Notes: generated by a model from the sequence alone, not told the origin. A DNA stretch of 64,000 nucleotides from Terrimesophilobacter sp038243605 (GCA_038243605.1 JBBSQX010000004.1:104732-168731); one strand, 5' to 3'. Counted from the stretch's first letter, positions 1 to 8,199 are shown. Translations and numbers: made by a program.

Positions 1-326
1 TCGAGCCCGATCACCTCATCGTCGTGCACGACGAGCTCGACATTCCGTTCGATTCTGTGCGTCTCAAGTTTGGTGGGGGGCACGGCGGTCACAATGGTCT
101 GCGGGATATCGTGGCGGCGACGGGTACGGGTGATTTCATCCGCGTGCGCGTCGGTATTGGTCGCCCGCCCGGTCGACAGGATGCCGCAGATTTCGTGCTG
201 AAAGACTTCTCCTCGACCGAAAAGAAGTCGTTGCCGTCGGTGGTAGCAGAATCCGCAGATGCCGTGGAACTCATCGCCACTGATGGTCTGTCTGCTGCGC
301 AGTTGCGCTTTCACACTGCGCCCTAA
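1..326 (+). CDS. pth: Peptidyl-tRNA hydrolase, C-terminal part (5' end outside window)
   Basis: This reading frame is open from the window edge (frame starting at base 3) to TAA at 324-326, so about the last 107 residues are seen. Pth hydrolyses the ester between peptide and tRNA on drop-off peptidyl-tRNAs in the cytoplasm. The segment holds family hallmarks: HDELDIPF, the glycine-rich stretch KFGGGHGGHNGLRDI with conserved G-H-N-G-L-R, then FIRVRVGIGRPP and the FVLKDFS region. Pth just upstream of mfd is a common actinobacterial order. A 9-bp-stem hairpin and a dispersed repeat copy separate it from mfd. The GTG at 24 is only an internal codon, not the true start. Confidence 0.95.
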   Translation, partial: EPDHLIVVHDELDIPFDSVRLKFGGGHGGHNGLRDIVAATGTGDFIRVRVGIGRPPGRQDAADFVLKDFSSTEKKSLPSVVAESADAVELIATDGLSAAQLRFHTAP

Positions 327-336
327 ATGCAGGCCC

Positions 337-361
337 GTTCCCTGAGGCTCTCGAAGGGAAA
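337..361. repeat. Dispersed palindromic repeat, copy 1 (GTTCCCT...AGGGAA)
   Basis: Arms GTTCCCT and AGGGAAA flank the core GAGGCTCTCGA. Closely related copies lie at 4181, 5120, 7225, 21976, 40254 and 40286. Here it lies in the pth-mfd gap, 10 bases after the pth stop. Confidence 0.7.
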
Positions 362-410
362 CGCTCGCAGTGGCTCCCTGAACAAATCTCTGTTCCTTGA
401 GCTCACGTTC

Positions 411-433
411 CCGAGGGCCGGGACGGCCCTCGG
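411..433 (+). terminator. Hairpin between pth and mfd, possible terminator
   Basis: A perfect 9-bp stem (CCGAGGGCC / GGCCCTCGG) closes a 5-nt loop. No T-run follows, so intrinsic termination is unproven. It could instead be a Rho-type or structural hairpin. Confidence 0.45.
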
Positions 434-502
434 CGCTGGCGTCGCTGCGAAGGCCAGACATGGCCTTCGCTCTATGCTCCAGCGCGCGCGTAGACTTATT
501 GG

Positions 503-3500
503 GTGATACTCGAGGGCTTAAGTGCCAGGCTTCTGCACGCCCACACGTTCGAGCGCGCCCTCAAAGAGGCTCGCCGCAGTGCCGATTTCTCGCTCGTGGA
601 TGGGCTCCGTGCGCCACTTCTCGCGAGCCTCCTCGCCGATCGCAGCGGCCCGCAGGCGCTCTTCGCGATTGTGGCAACCGGGCGGGACTCTGAGTCGCTT
701 CGGGATGCTCTGGCCTCGACAGTTCCAGATGCCGAGATTCTCGAGTTTCCCGCATGGGAAACCCTGCCGCACGAACGGCTGAGCCCGAGCGCCGAAACGG
801 TGGGCAAACGCATCCGCGCGCTACGCCGATTGCACCAGTGGCAGAACGAAGGCGAGAATCGGCGCGCCATAATCGTCGTCGCGAGTGTGCGTGCCGCGCT
901 GCAGCCGCTCGCACCTGGGCTTGCCAGAATTGACCCGGTCACTCTCACGCTGGGTGGTAGGGGCTACAACCTGGCCGAACTTTCTGAGCAGCTTGTAGCG
1001 CTCGCTTATGCGCGCGTGGACATGGTGACGCGTCGCGGCGAGTTCGCGGTGCGCGGCGGCATCCTTGACGTGTTTGCGCCGACCGACGATCATCCTGTGC
1101 GCGCAGATTTCTTCGGTGATGAGCTGGAGCAGTTGCGCTTCTTTTCGGTGGCCGACCAGCGCTCACTCGATACAGAGGTCAACTCTGTTGAACTGCAGGC
1201 GAGCCGCGAGCTGATTCTCACGGAGGCCGTGCGCCAGCGCGCGAGCGAGATGCAGCACGAGTTTCCGAGCCTCAGCACCATCCTCGCGAAGGTCGCGGAG
1301 GGCATCCCTGTCGACGGCATGGAGTCGCTCGCCCCTGCCCTTGTTGATGGGCTCGTTCCGGTGACCAACTATCTGCCGTCGGATGCCGCCATGGTGGTTA
1401 TTTCGCCGGAGCGCGTGGCGAGCCGCGCCGTGAGCCTTGGCGAAACGAATCGAGAATTTTTGGCGGCGGCGTGGAATGCGGCGACCGCGGGCGCCGAGGC
1501 TCCGATCGACTTGGATGCTGGCGACTTTCTCACCATGACGGAGCTGCGGGATGCTTCCGCCGGCCGTACCTGGTGGACGATGAGCAGCTTCGATGCGGGC
1601 GTGCTGGAGCTTGGCGACGCCAGCGCCGAGGGACGTCTCGGCCATCGGAACATTGGCATCGGTACTTCGTCTCAAGGATCGGACGACGCCGACTACATTC
1701 GCCTCGACGCGAAACCCGCCCCAAGCTTCGCGGGCAACCCGGATGGCGCCATCGAGCACATAGCGGGCCTCCTGAACGCGGGATGGTCGGTCGTTATCAC
1801 GGCGCAAGCCGCGGGGCTGATCGAGCGAGCATCTGATGTGCTGGCCGAGCACGGCTTAGCGGCACGGATCGCCGAGAACCTTCCTGAGACCTTGGACGCT
1901 GGTGTTGCGTACTTGGTGAAGGCCTCTGTCGAAGCGGGTTTCGAGCTGGCGGAGGCGAAGCTGGCGGTGTTCAGCGAGGGCGAGTTTTATGGTCGAACGG
2001 CTGGCTTCGATTCCCGTCAGGTGAAGAAATTGGCAAGCCGGCGTCAAAACGTGGTGGACCCGTTGCAGCTGAAGGCCGGCGATTTCGTGGTACACCAGAC
2101 TCACGGCATCGGCAAGTTTGTGGAGCTCGTGCAGCGCGAGGTGAGCACGGGCGGGCGTACGTCGAGGCGCCTTTCAGGCTCCGCAGGCTCGTCAACGAGT
2201 GGTTCCAAGGTCAATCGCGAGTACTTGCAGCTCGAGTATGCGCCGAGCAAACGCGGGTACCCGGGCGACAAACTGTTTGTGCCCACCGATCAACTCGATC
2301 TGCTAACGAGGTATGTGGGCGGAGAGGCTCCTGCGCTCAGCAAGATGGGCGGCAGCGACTGGTCTGCGGCGAAGGGCAAAGCGCGTCGAGCAGTCAGAGA
2401 CATTGCGGTCGAACTCGTGAAGCTCTACTCCGCTCGTATGGCGAGCAAGGGCCACGCTTTCGGCCCAGATACCCCGTGGCAGCGTGAGCTGGAGGAGGCC
2501 TTCCCGTTCGTTGAGACGCCCGACCAGTTGGTCACGATCGACGAGGTGAAGGCGGACATGGAGAGGCCCATTCCCATGGATCGCCTGCTTTCTGGCGATG
2601 TCGGTTACGGCAAAACGGAGATTGCGGTTCGGGCCGCGTTCAAAGCAGTTCAGGAGGGCAAGCAGGTGGCGATGCTGGTGCCGACGACACTGCTCGTGCG
2701 CCAACACATGGAGACGTTTGCGGAGCGCTTCGCCGGGTTTCCTGTTCATTTGCGCGCGCTCAGTCGTTTTCAGTCGGATCGCGAATCGAAGGAGACCATC
2801 GCTGGCCTCGCGGATGGCACTGTCGACATGGTGATCGGCACGCACCGGCTGCTCACCGGCAGCATTGTGTTCAAAGACTTGGGCCTCGCGATCATCGACG
2901 AGGAGCAGCGCTTCGGTGTTGAGCACAAGGATGCGCTCAAGAAGTTGAAGACGAACGTGGATGTGTTGGCGATGAGCGCCACGCCGATTCCGCGCACGCT
3001 AGAGATGGCGGTGACGGGCATCCGAGAGATGTCGACGCTGGCGACGCCGCCGGAGGATCGGCATCCGATTCTCACTTTCGTTGGGCCTTACAGCGACAGG
3101 CAGGTGTCAGCGGCGATCAAACGTGAGCTGCTGCGTGAGGGTCAAGTCTTTTTCGTGCACAACCGGGTGTCGAGCATCAATCGGGTGGCGTCGCAGCTCG
3201 CCGAGCTCATTCCGGAGGCGCGCATCGCGGTCGCGCACGGGCAACTGCCGGAGGGCGTGCTCGAGCAGGTGATGGTGGATTTCTGGGAGCGCAAATTCGA
3301 TGTGCTCGTGAGTACCACCATCATCGAGACGGGTATCGACATCACGAACGCGAACACGCTCATCATCGACCGCGCAGATAAGTATGGGCTGAGTCAGTTG
3401 CATCAGATCCGTGGCCGAGTGGGGCGTGGCCGCGAGCGCGCGTACGCCTACTTCTTGTACGACGAGAACAAGCCGCTGACCGAGACGGCTCACGACCGTC

Positions 3501-4189
3501 TCGCGACCATCGCTGCGAACAATGAGCTTGGTGGCGGTATGCAGATCGCGCTCCGGGACCTCGAGATTCGCGGTGCAGGTAACCTGCTCGGTGGCGAGCA
3601 GTCAGGTCACATTGCGGGCGTCGGCTTCGACCTCTACTTGCGGATGATCGGCGAGGCGGTGAACGATTTTCGTGGCGAGGTTGCGCAAGGCCAGACCGAG
3701 TTGCGACTCGAGTTGCCGGTTGATGCGCACATCCCAGAGGACTACGTGGAGAGCGAGCGGTTGCGTCTTGAGGCGTACCAAAAGTTGTCGGCGGCGAGCG
3801 GGCCGGCCGCTACCGACGGTCAAATTGACCTCGTGTTGGAGGAACTCGCGGACCGTTATGGCCCGCCCCCGGAGGCAGTGCAGAACCTAATCTCGGTATC
3901 GCGCTTGCGCAAGACCGCCCAGAAGGCGGGGATTTCGGAGCTCGTCACTGCGGCAGGCAAGGTGCGCATCGTGGGCGCCGAGCTACCAGATTCGATTCAG
4001 GTGCGCTTGCAGCGCATGTATCCAGGGTCGCGGTATCTCGCGCAGACCCGCACCGTGATGTTGCCGTTGCCAGAGGCTGTGCATGGGGAACCGCTAGATG
4101 ATGCTGCCCTCATCGAGTGGGTCTCAAGCCTGATGGGCGCGATCTACCCGCCGCCTGTTGTCGTGCCCGCTGAGGCCCCCGTTCCCTGA
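503..4189 (+). CDS. mfd: Transcription-repair coupling factor Mfd
   Basis: Mfd is a 1228-residue DNA translocase that displaces RNA polymerase stalled at lesions and recruits UvrA. The order seen is a UvrB-like N-terminal part with LPHERLSPS near residue 90, a CarD-like RNA-polymerase-interaction domain starting near residue 523, a helicase core with Walker A GDVGYGKT at 698-705 and DEEQ box at 799-802, the TRG/motif VI region (RGRVGRGRERAYAY), and a C-terminal regulatory domain. The start is GTG at 503. A Ser/Gly/Arg-rich loop at about residues 548-570 is longer than in the E. coli and mycobacterial proteins I recall. The stop codon lies inside a dispersed repeat, which also encodes the last two residues (VP). 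Confidence 0.97.
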   Translation: MILEGLSARLLHAHTFERALKEARRSADFSLVDGLRAPLLASLLADRSGPQALFAIVATGRDSESLRDALASTVPDAEILEFPAWETLPHERLSPSAETVGKRIRALRRLHQWQNEGENRRAIIVVASVRAALQPLAPGLARIDPVTLTLGGRGYNLAELSEQLVALAYARVDMVTRRGEFAVRGGILDVFAPTDDHPVRADFFGDELEQLRFFSVADQRSLDTEVNSVELQASRELILTEAVRQRASEMQHEFPSLSTILAKVAEGIPVDGMESLAPALVDGLVPVTNYLPSDAAMVVISPERVASRAVSLGETNREFLAAAWNAATAGAEAPIDLDAGDFLTMTELRDASAGRTWWTMSSFDAGVLELGDASAEGRLGHRNIGIGTSSQGSDDADYIRLDAKPAPSFAGNPDGAIEHIAGLLNAGWSVVITAQAAGLIERASDVLAEHGLAARIAENLPETLDAGVAYLVKASVEAGFELAEAKLAVFSEGEFYGRTAGFDSRQVKKLASRRQNVVDPLQLKAGDFVVHQTHGIGKFVELVQREVSTGGRTSRRLSGSAGSSTSGSKVNREYLQLEYAPSKRGYPGDKLFVPTDQLDLLTRYVGGEAPALSKMGGSDWSAAKGKARRAVRDIAVELVKLYSARMASKGHAFGPDTPWQRELEEAFPFVETPDQLVTIDEVKADMERPIPMDRLLSGDVGYGKTEIAVRAAFKAVQEGKQVAMLVPTTLLVRQHMETFAERFAGFPVHLRALSRFQSDRESKETIAGLADGTVDMVIGTHRLLTGSIVFKDLGLAIIDEEQRFGVEHKDALKKLKTNVDVLAMSATPIPRTLEMAVTGIREMSTLATPPEDRHPILTFVGPYSDRQVSAAIKRELLREGQVFFVHNRVSSINRVASQLAELIPEARIAVAHGQLPEGVLEQVMVDFWERKFDVLVSTTIIETGIDITNANTLIIDRADKYGLSQLHQIRGRVGRGRERAYAYFLYDENKPLTETAHDRLATIAANNELGGGMQIALRDLEIRGAGNLLGGEQSGHIAGVGFDLYLRMIGEAVNDFRGEVAQGQTELRLELPVDAHIPEDYVESERLRLEAYQKLSAASGPAATDGQIDLVLEELADRYGPPPEAVQNLISVSRLRKTAQKAGISELVTAAGKVRIVGAELPDSIQVRLQRMYPGSRYLAQTRTVMLPLPEAVHGEPLDDAALIEWVSSLMGAIYPPPVVVPAEAPVP

Positions 4190-4205
4190 GGCACTCGATG
4201 GAAAA
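4181..4205. repeat. Dispersed palindromic repeat, copy 2, overlapping the mfd stop
   Basis: The sequence begins GTTCCCTGAGG; its TGA (4187-4189) is the mfd stop codon. The right arm is degenerate (ATGGAAAAACC). Confidence 0.65.
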
Positions 4206-4215
4206 ACCGACCTAC

Positions 4216-5043
4216 CTAAGGCAGAGCCACGATGCTGATCTGGTCAAGCAGGTCCTCAAGTGGTGACTCCGCACCGTCCATGGTTGCGGTGGGGCAGCTG
4301 ACGAGCGCGTACATGTACGATCCGGAGCTCGGCATCGACCTGGCAAGGAATACGTTAACGTAGTCCCCTAGAGATGTCGTGTAATCCACTCTGGCGGTCG
4401 CGAATTCGATGGTGTGCGAACCAGATATTCCTAGGCCGACCTCGGCTGGGCGCATGCCCGTGACGATGGCATCCGGCACTTCCTTGACGATGCTGTCGGT
4501 GAGGTCATTCATGAGCTGAGTAGATTGAGCCGCGTCGCTTGGCGATGATGCGTCAACCGACTGCATGTTTTGTGAGGTTGTGAACAAGCAGCCAAGTGCC
4601 TTGCTCTCGAACTGGTTCACTCCCTCCTGGTCAAAGATGTTGATATCCCACCCGCTGAGAAAGGGGGTATTCCAGACTGGCGGATTCGAAAAGGCGGCAC
4701 TGCCGTCGAGAGGGATGTTGTCAGTGCTGGGGTCTGACTCAGTTGGACTGATCGACGCCTCGCCGGTGGGGGTAGGCGGTAGCCCTTGGCCGCAGCTTCC
4801 TGGCATGCTGCAGTCTTCAATCTGCCGAGTGTTCAAGAACATGGAGACCACCATGATCGCGACGACGATGATTCCGATAAGAAGTAACCCGCCCCCGATA
4901 ATGAGGGCTATCGCCCAGCCGGGCAGGCGTTTCTTGGAGGGAACAGGCGCGCCAGGATCGGTCGGCCCGACGGGCACTCCGGCCGGCATTGGCGGCTGGC
5001 CGTTCTCGGGCGGGACGCCATCGTGTGGTGTCTGGTCAGTCAT
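4216..5043 (-). CDS. Single-pass membrane protein with secreted domain, unknown function
   Basis: This is a 275-residue protein. It has a Pro/Gly-rich cytoplasmic N-terminus (about residues 1-40), one strong transmembrane helix (about 43-68, WAIALIIGGGLLLIGIIVVA), then a soluble, probably extracytoplasmic domain with Cys residues that could form a disulfide. The Pro-rich tail plus single helix plus small sensor-like domain is common in actinobacterial envelope proteins, but I do not recognise the outer domain. It is convergent with mfd (26 bases between stops), and its 5' end faces the next small membrane protein gene. Codon use is ordinary. Function unknown. Confidence 0.8.
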   Translation of the reverse strand: MTDQTPHDGVPPENGQPPMPAGVPVGPTDPGAPVPSKKRLPGWAIALIIGGGLLLIGIIVVAIMVVSMFLNTRQIEDCSMPGSCGQGLPPTPTGEASISPTESDPSTDNIPLDGSAAFSNPPVWNTPFLSGWDINIFDQEGVNQFESKALGCLFTTSQNMQSVDASSPSDAAQSTQLMNDLTDSIVKEVPDAIVTGMRPAEVGLGISGSHTIEFATARVDYTTSLGDYVNVFLARSMPSSGSYMYALVSCPTATMDGAESPLEDLLDQISIVALP

Positions 5044-5119
5044 TGTGTCTCCTCGGCTGTACGTGCTCGTCTACCTTCCTAAGACAATAGCGAGGAGTCG
5101 CCACCGCTGCCATTGCCCA

Positions 5120-5144
5120 GTTGCCTGAGGCTCTCGAGGGGAGC
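5120..5144. repeat. Dispersed palindromic repeat, copy 3
   Basis: GTTGCCTGAGGCTCTCG followed by AGGGGAGC: same core as copy 1 with diverged arms. It lies in the gap between two divergent membrane-protein genes. Confidence 0.55.
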
Positions 5145-5205
5145 GAGCACTCTTCGCTTCATCTGCTGCGTAGCGCTTCCGGATGGTTGTCGATATGGTG
5201 ACGGC

Positions 5206-5445
5206 ATGGACCCTATTTTTCCTGACAATTTCGGAATTTTCTATGGCTTCGGCATTGTGTTAGCCGTGGTCTGGTTTGTAGTGACGGTGCTGTTCGTCAT
5301 CCTTGCAATCTGGATTCAGTACACGATCATGTGGAAGGCGGTGCGCCGCGGCATGCGTGAGTTCCATTACGGCAGCAAGCATGCGCCGAGTGTGGCGCCT
5401 CAGGTGGCTCCACAGGCTGTTGCGCCACCCGAGTCAATGGCGTAA
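5206..5445 (+). CDS. Small membrane protein, unknown function
   Basis: A 79-residue protein with one long hydrophobic segment (about residues 11-40, GIVLAVVWFVVTVLFVILAI), followed by a basic juxtamembrane stretch (KAVRRGMREFHYGSKH) and a Pro/Ala/Val/Gln-rich tail. The frame is open further upstream to 5113, but that part has no hydrophobic or conserved character and overlaps a repeat copy, so ATG 5206 is preferred. The topology resembles short actinobacterial membrane proteins. No function can be assigned. Confidence 0.6.
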   Translation: MDPIFPDNFGIFYGFGIVLAVVWFVVTVLFVILAIWIQYTIMWKAVRRGMREFHYGSKHAPSVAPQVAPQAVAPPESMA

Positions 5446-5543
5446 ACCTGCGGCAACTTTCTCTCCGCCCTGCTACTTCGCGCCGCAAAGTCGTGAGAGT
5501 GGCGTCACGACTAATCGCTCCCGCCAGCGTTGCATGTAAATAA

Positions 5544-5589
5544 TTCTTGACATGATGTAAACAATCCCTTACTGTCGTGATGTCAAGAA
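5544..5589. promoter_or_regulatory. Inverted-repeat operator over the promoter of the membrane protein-XRE operon
   Basis: Perfect 10-bp inverted arms TTCTTGACAT (5544-5553) and ATGTCAAGAA (5580-5589) are separated by 26 bases. The left arm contains a consensus -35 TTGACA (5547-5552). A -10-like TACTGT (5570-5575) follows after a 17-base spacer. The right arm sits just after the -10, where a repressor would block initiation. The XRE protein encoded at 6032-6262 is the likely ligand (inference). Confidence 0.6.
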
Positions 5590-5609
5590 AACTTTACAAG
5601 GGAGTGCTC

Positions 5610-6035
5610 GTGTCGGCTGAAGAAAAAGGCGTCTGGATTTTGGGCGTCGTTGCTGTGGTGGCGTACGGAATTTACGTGAGCGTGATTCTTGGGCTCGCGG
5701 ATGGGCCGCTGCACGAGGTCGCGTTTGCGTGGCCCATGGTGTGGACCATCATCGGTGCGATTGTCGCCGGCATCGTCTTGACGATCATTTCGACGATCGT
5801 GTGGCCGAAGGATGCCGGCAAGAAAGACACCCGCGATAAGGAGATTGCCCGGTTCGGTGACTTCGTGGGCAGCGGGTTCGTTTCTGCTGGCGCGATCGCG
5901 GCAATGATCATGGTAATGCTGCAGTGGGACTACTTTTGGATCGCCAACGTCATCTACCTCGGCTTCGTCTTGTCAGCCGTCCTGGCCACGACGGCGAAGG
6001 TTGTGGCTTACCGCGGAGGGTTTCAGCGGTGGTGA
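5610..6035 (+). CDS. Multi-pass membrane protein co-transcribed with an XRE regulator
   Basis: About 141 residues with four hydrophobic segments (for example GVWILGVVAVVAYGIYVSVI, MVWTIIGAIVAGIVLTIIST, SAGAIAAMIMVMLQ, and IANVIYLGFVLSAVLATTA). I chose GTG 5610 because AAGGGAG lies 5 bases upstream; the longer frame from 5577 would start inside the operator. It overlaps the regulator gene by 4 bases (GTGA). Pairs of a small four-helix membrane protein and a short XRE regulator are widespread in actinobacteria and Firmicutes, usually of unknown physiological role. Biochemical function not known. Confidence 0.75.
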   Translation: MSAEEKGVWILGVVAVVAYGIYVSVILGLADGPLHEVAFAWPMVWTIIGAIVAGIVLTIISTIVWPKDAGKKDTRDKEIARFGDFVGSGFVSAGAIAAMIMVMLQWDYFWIANVIYLGFVLSAVLATTAKVVAYRGGFQRW

Positions 6036-6262
6036 AGCCAACGAGTGTCACGAACAACATCCGCGGTTTGCGGTTTGCTCACGGCGAGCTCACGCAGGCG
6101 GAGTTGGCGGATCGAGTGGGCTTGACCCGCCAGACGATCATCGCGATCGAGCAGGGCAAGTATTCGCCTTCCCTTGAGGTGGCCTTCCAGATCGCGCAGG
6201 TGTTCGGTGTGGCGCTCGATGACGTCTTTCAGTACCCACAATCTATTGAGGATTCCAAATGA
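6032..6262 (+). CDS. Short XRE-family transcriptional regulator
   Basis: A 76-residue cytoplasmic DNA-binding protein that is almost entirely one Cro/C1-type helix-turn-helix: LTQAELADRVGLTRQTIIAIEQGKYSPSL (read in two parts LTQAELADRVGLTRQ and TIIAIEQGKYSPS), then ALDDVFQY, typical of the YgzD/SinR-like minimal class. The start is GTG at 6032 or the adjacent GTG at 6029; a GGAGGG ribosome site at 6015-6020 fits both. It overlaps the membrane protein gene upstream and the oxidoreductase downstream (ATGA), so all three are translationally coupled. It probably represses its own operon through the inverted repeat at 5544-5589. Confidence 0.9.
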   Translation: MKPTSVTNNIRGLRFAHGELTQAELADRVGLTRQTIIAIEQGKYSPSLEVAFQIAQVFGVALDDVFQYPQSIEDSK

Positions 6263-7233
6263 AAGCAGTGACCCAGAACCGTTACGGTTCCGCAGATGTT
6301 CTCGAGCTGAGCGATGTTGAGCGCCCGGCTCCCGCGCCAGAGCAGGTGCTCATCCGTGTGCGCGCAGCCGGCGTGAATATGGCTGACTGGCACATGATGG
6401 CGGGAAAGCCCACGATCATGCGCCTGTTTGGTCTCGGGTTTCGCGGGCCAAAGATGCGCACGCGTGGAACGGATGTTGCGGGCGTCGTGGAGCAGGTTGG
6501 CTCCGCGGTGACCGCGTTTGCGATCGGCGACGAGGTGTTTGGTTCCGCTGATGCCACCTTCGCTGAGTTCGCGCTCGCGAAGGCAACTCGGCTGCTCCCG
6601 AAGCCGCAGAATGTGACATTCGAACAAGCCTCAGCCTCTTCGATGGTGGGCTACACCGCGTTGCAAGCTCTACGCGCCGGGGGAGTGGAGTCGGAGGCGC
6701 TCGCAGGCCAGAGCATCCTCGTGATCGGTGCTGCTGGTGGGGTGGGGAGTATGACGGTGCAGCTGGCCAAACATTTCGGCGCGACCGTCACGGGCGTCTG
6801 CAGCACAGGGAAGGTCGACTTCGTGCTTTCACTGGGGGCGGATGAGGTCATCGACTACAAAAAATCCGTGCTATTTGGCACCTACGATGCGATCATCGAC
6901 ACGGCGGGCGGCCGCTCGCTGGACGTGTTGTGGAAGCAGCTCGTGCCCAAAGGTCGCCTCGTGATCGTGGGGGCAGAGGGCGGCAACGCGTTCCTTGGGC
7001 TGCTGGGCCGCAGCCTTCGTGCCGTAGTGCTTGGCCCCTTCGTGAGTTACAAGACCATCACCCTCATGGCTACAGAGAAACCGGATGACCTGGCCACCAT
7101 CCGCGACCTGCTCACCTCCGGCGCGATCACCGTGCCCATCGAGCGCGCGTTTCCGCTCGCCGAGGCCGCGAATGCCATTCGGCACCTTGAGGCCGGGATG
7201 GCGCGCGGGAAAGTTGTTGTGACCGTTCCCTGA
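6259..7233 (+). CDS. Medium-chain NAD(P)-dependent oxidoreductase (quinone oxidoreductase-like)
   Basis: A 324-residue member of the zinc-independent MDR group: GroES-like N-terminal domain (LIRVRAAGVNMADWHMM, GTDVAGVVEQVG) and a Rossmann domain with ILVIGAAGGVGSMTVQLAKH at about residues 153-172. It has no structural-zinc cysteine cluster, so a quinone reductase or enal reductase role is more likely than alcohol oxidation; the substrate is unknown. ATG overlaps the XRE gene stop (ATGA), suggesting control by that regulator. The C-terminus (VVTVP) and stop codon are supplied by a dispersed repeat, as in mfd. Confidence 0.9.
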   Translation: MKAVTQNRYGSADVLELSDVERPAPAPEQVLIRVRAAGVNMADWHMMAGKPTIMRLFGLGFRGPKMRTRGTDVAGVVEQVGSAVTAFAIGDEVFGSADATFAEFALAKATRLLPKPQNVTFEQASASSMVGYTALQALRAGGVESEALAGQSILVIGAAGGVGSMTVQLAKHFGATVTGVCSTGKVDFVLSLGADEVIDYKKSVLFGTYDAIIDTAGGRSLDVLWKQLVPKGRLVIVGAEGGNAFLGLLGRSLRAVVLGPFVSYKTITLMATEKPDDLATIRDLLTSGAITVPIERAFPLAEAANAIRHLEAGMARGKVVVTVP

Positions 7234-7260
7234 AGAGGCCGGAGGCCGTCTCGAAGGAGA
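7225..7260. repeat. Dispersed palindromic repeat, copy 4, overlapping a stop codon
   Basis: It begins GTTCCCTGA, whose TGA (7231-7233) ends the oxidoreductase gene. The core is expanded (AAGAGGCCGGAGGCC) before TCTCGAAGGAGAGC, giving an alternative GGCCGGAGGCC hairpin. Confidence 0.5.
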
Positions 7261-7285
7261 GCTCGAGTATCCTAATAAGTACGTC

Positions 7286-7302
7286 ACGTACATGATGTAC
7301 GT
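7286..7302. promoter_or_regulatory. 17-bp palindromic operator of the toxin-antitoxin operon
   Basis: ACGTACAT-G-ATGTACGT is a perfect palindrome with one central base. Direct repeats TACGTCA (7280-7286 and 7298-7304) overlap its ends. A -10-like TAGAAT (7310-7315) lies 6 bases before the ATG at 7322, so the transcript is probably leaderless. Antitoxin autoregulation through such sites is typical of Phd/YefM families. Confidence 0.6.
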
Positions 7303-7321
7303 CATGTAGTAGAATCGTCAC

Positions 7322-7747
7322 ATGTTCTCCACAGTCCGCACCACCTACCCGTCCTTCACCGACGCGCGCAGTTCGCTCAAGGACATCCTTGATGCGGTGA
7401 AGGATGGTGCCGTGGTGAGCATCGAGCGGGGCAACCAGGTCGCAGTCGTGACCGACCGCGAGCGTCTGCGTGACCTGTTGTTGACGGCGGTGCCGTCGTC
7501 TGCGAAGGTGATTGCCGAGGAGGGCGCATGGGTCATCGTGATCCCGGCTACTCCGTTCGCGGCCGAGGGTGACACGTTGGATTCCGCAATTGACGAGCTC
7601 ATCGCCAACCTCAGGGAGTACGCAGCGGAGTGGGTGGAGCATTTTGCGTCCGCACCGAACCACTCCGGCTATTGGGCTCTCGTGCAGTTGGTGACCCTCT
7701 CGACGGATGACGGTCTGCGTGATTGGTTGACGAGCGGCCAGGAATGA
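7322..7747 (+). CDS. Phd/YefM-like antitoxin
   Basis: A 141-residue protein. The first about 55 residues match the antitoxin fold and DNA-binding region of the prevent-host-death family (SFTDARSSLKDILDAVKDG, then VVSIERGNQVAVVTDRERLRDLL). The longer, acidic C-terminal half (EGDTLDSAIDELIANLREYAAEWVEHF) would wrap the partner. An antitoxin both neutralises its partner and represses the operon, here through the palindrome 20 bases upstream. No ribosome site is visible, in keeping with a leaderless mRNA. The next gene overlaps by ATGA. Confidence 0.8.
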   Translation: MFSTVRTTYPSFTDARSSLKDILDAVKDGAVVSIERGNQVAVVTDRERLRDLLLTAVPSSAKVIAEEGAWVIVIPATPFAAEGDTLDSAIDELIANLREYAAEWVEHFASAPNHSGYWALVQLVTLSTDDGLRDWLTSGQE

Positions 7748-8199
7748 CGAAGGAGCCGTTGGTTGAGGGATCGTCGAAGACGATCGTCTCGAAACCAACT
7801 CGCGATGACCACGAGAAGTTCTGCGTCACTGAGGGCTGGACTCTCGTGACCGATGCCCGCGGCCGCGCGGTCGGCCATCACGCCACGTACAAACTGATCA
7901 CACCTACTGGGGACGTGTTGCGCACGCGGATTTCGCATCCGGTGAATCGCTCGACCTACGCGCCTTCGATGTGGTCTCACATTCTGCGCGACCAGCTGCA
8001 GGTCACTGCGGGGGAGTTCTGGTCTTGTGTGCTCGACGGCACGCGTCCCGACCGCGGTGCATTGGTTGTGCCGGATGCTGCGCTTCCGCTGCACCTCGTC
8101 GCCCGGCTCGTGCGTGAGTTGGGTCTGACGCGCGAGGAAATCGCTGGGCTCAGCGTTGAGGATGCATCCCGTTGTTTGGCCGACCAGGTGGACTTGTAG
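7744..8199 (+). CDS. Putative toxin partner of the Phd-like antitoxin
   Basis: A 151-residue protein translationally coupled to the antitoxin (ATGA at 7744-7747), which is the main reason to call it a toxin. I do not recognise a classical Doc, RelE or MazF motif. The sequence has a compact N-terminal part (FCVTEGWTLV, GHHATYKLITPTGDVLRTRISHPV) that resembles HicA/YcfA-like or RNase-fold toxins of the cytotoxic translational repressor type, followed by a helical C-terminus (ARLVRELGLTREEIAGLS). Alternatives are an accessory protein without toxicity. Function inferred only from context. Confidence 0.65.
   Translation: MTKEPLVEGSSKTIVSKPTRDDHEKFCVTEGWTLVTDARGRAVGHHATYKLITPTGDVLRTRISHPVNRSTYAPSMWSHILRDQLQVTAGEFWSCVLDGTRPDRGALVVPDAALPLHLVARLVRELGLTREEIAGLSVEDASRCLADQVDL

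Noticed and set aside
4565..5128. 187-codon plus-strand open frame opposite the membrane protein gene
   Set aside because: The minus-strand frame has a clean transmembrane helix and start; the plus-strand one is its shadow.
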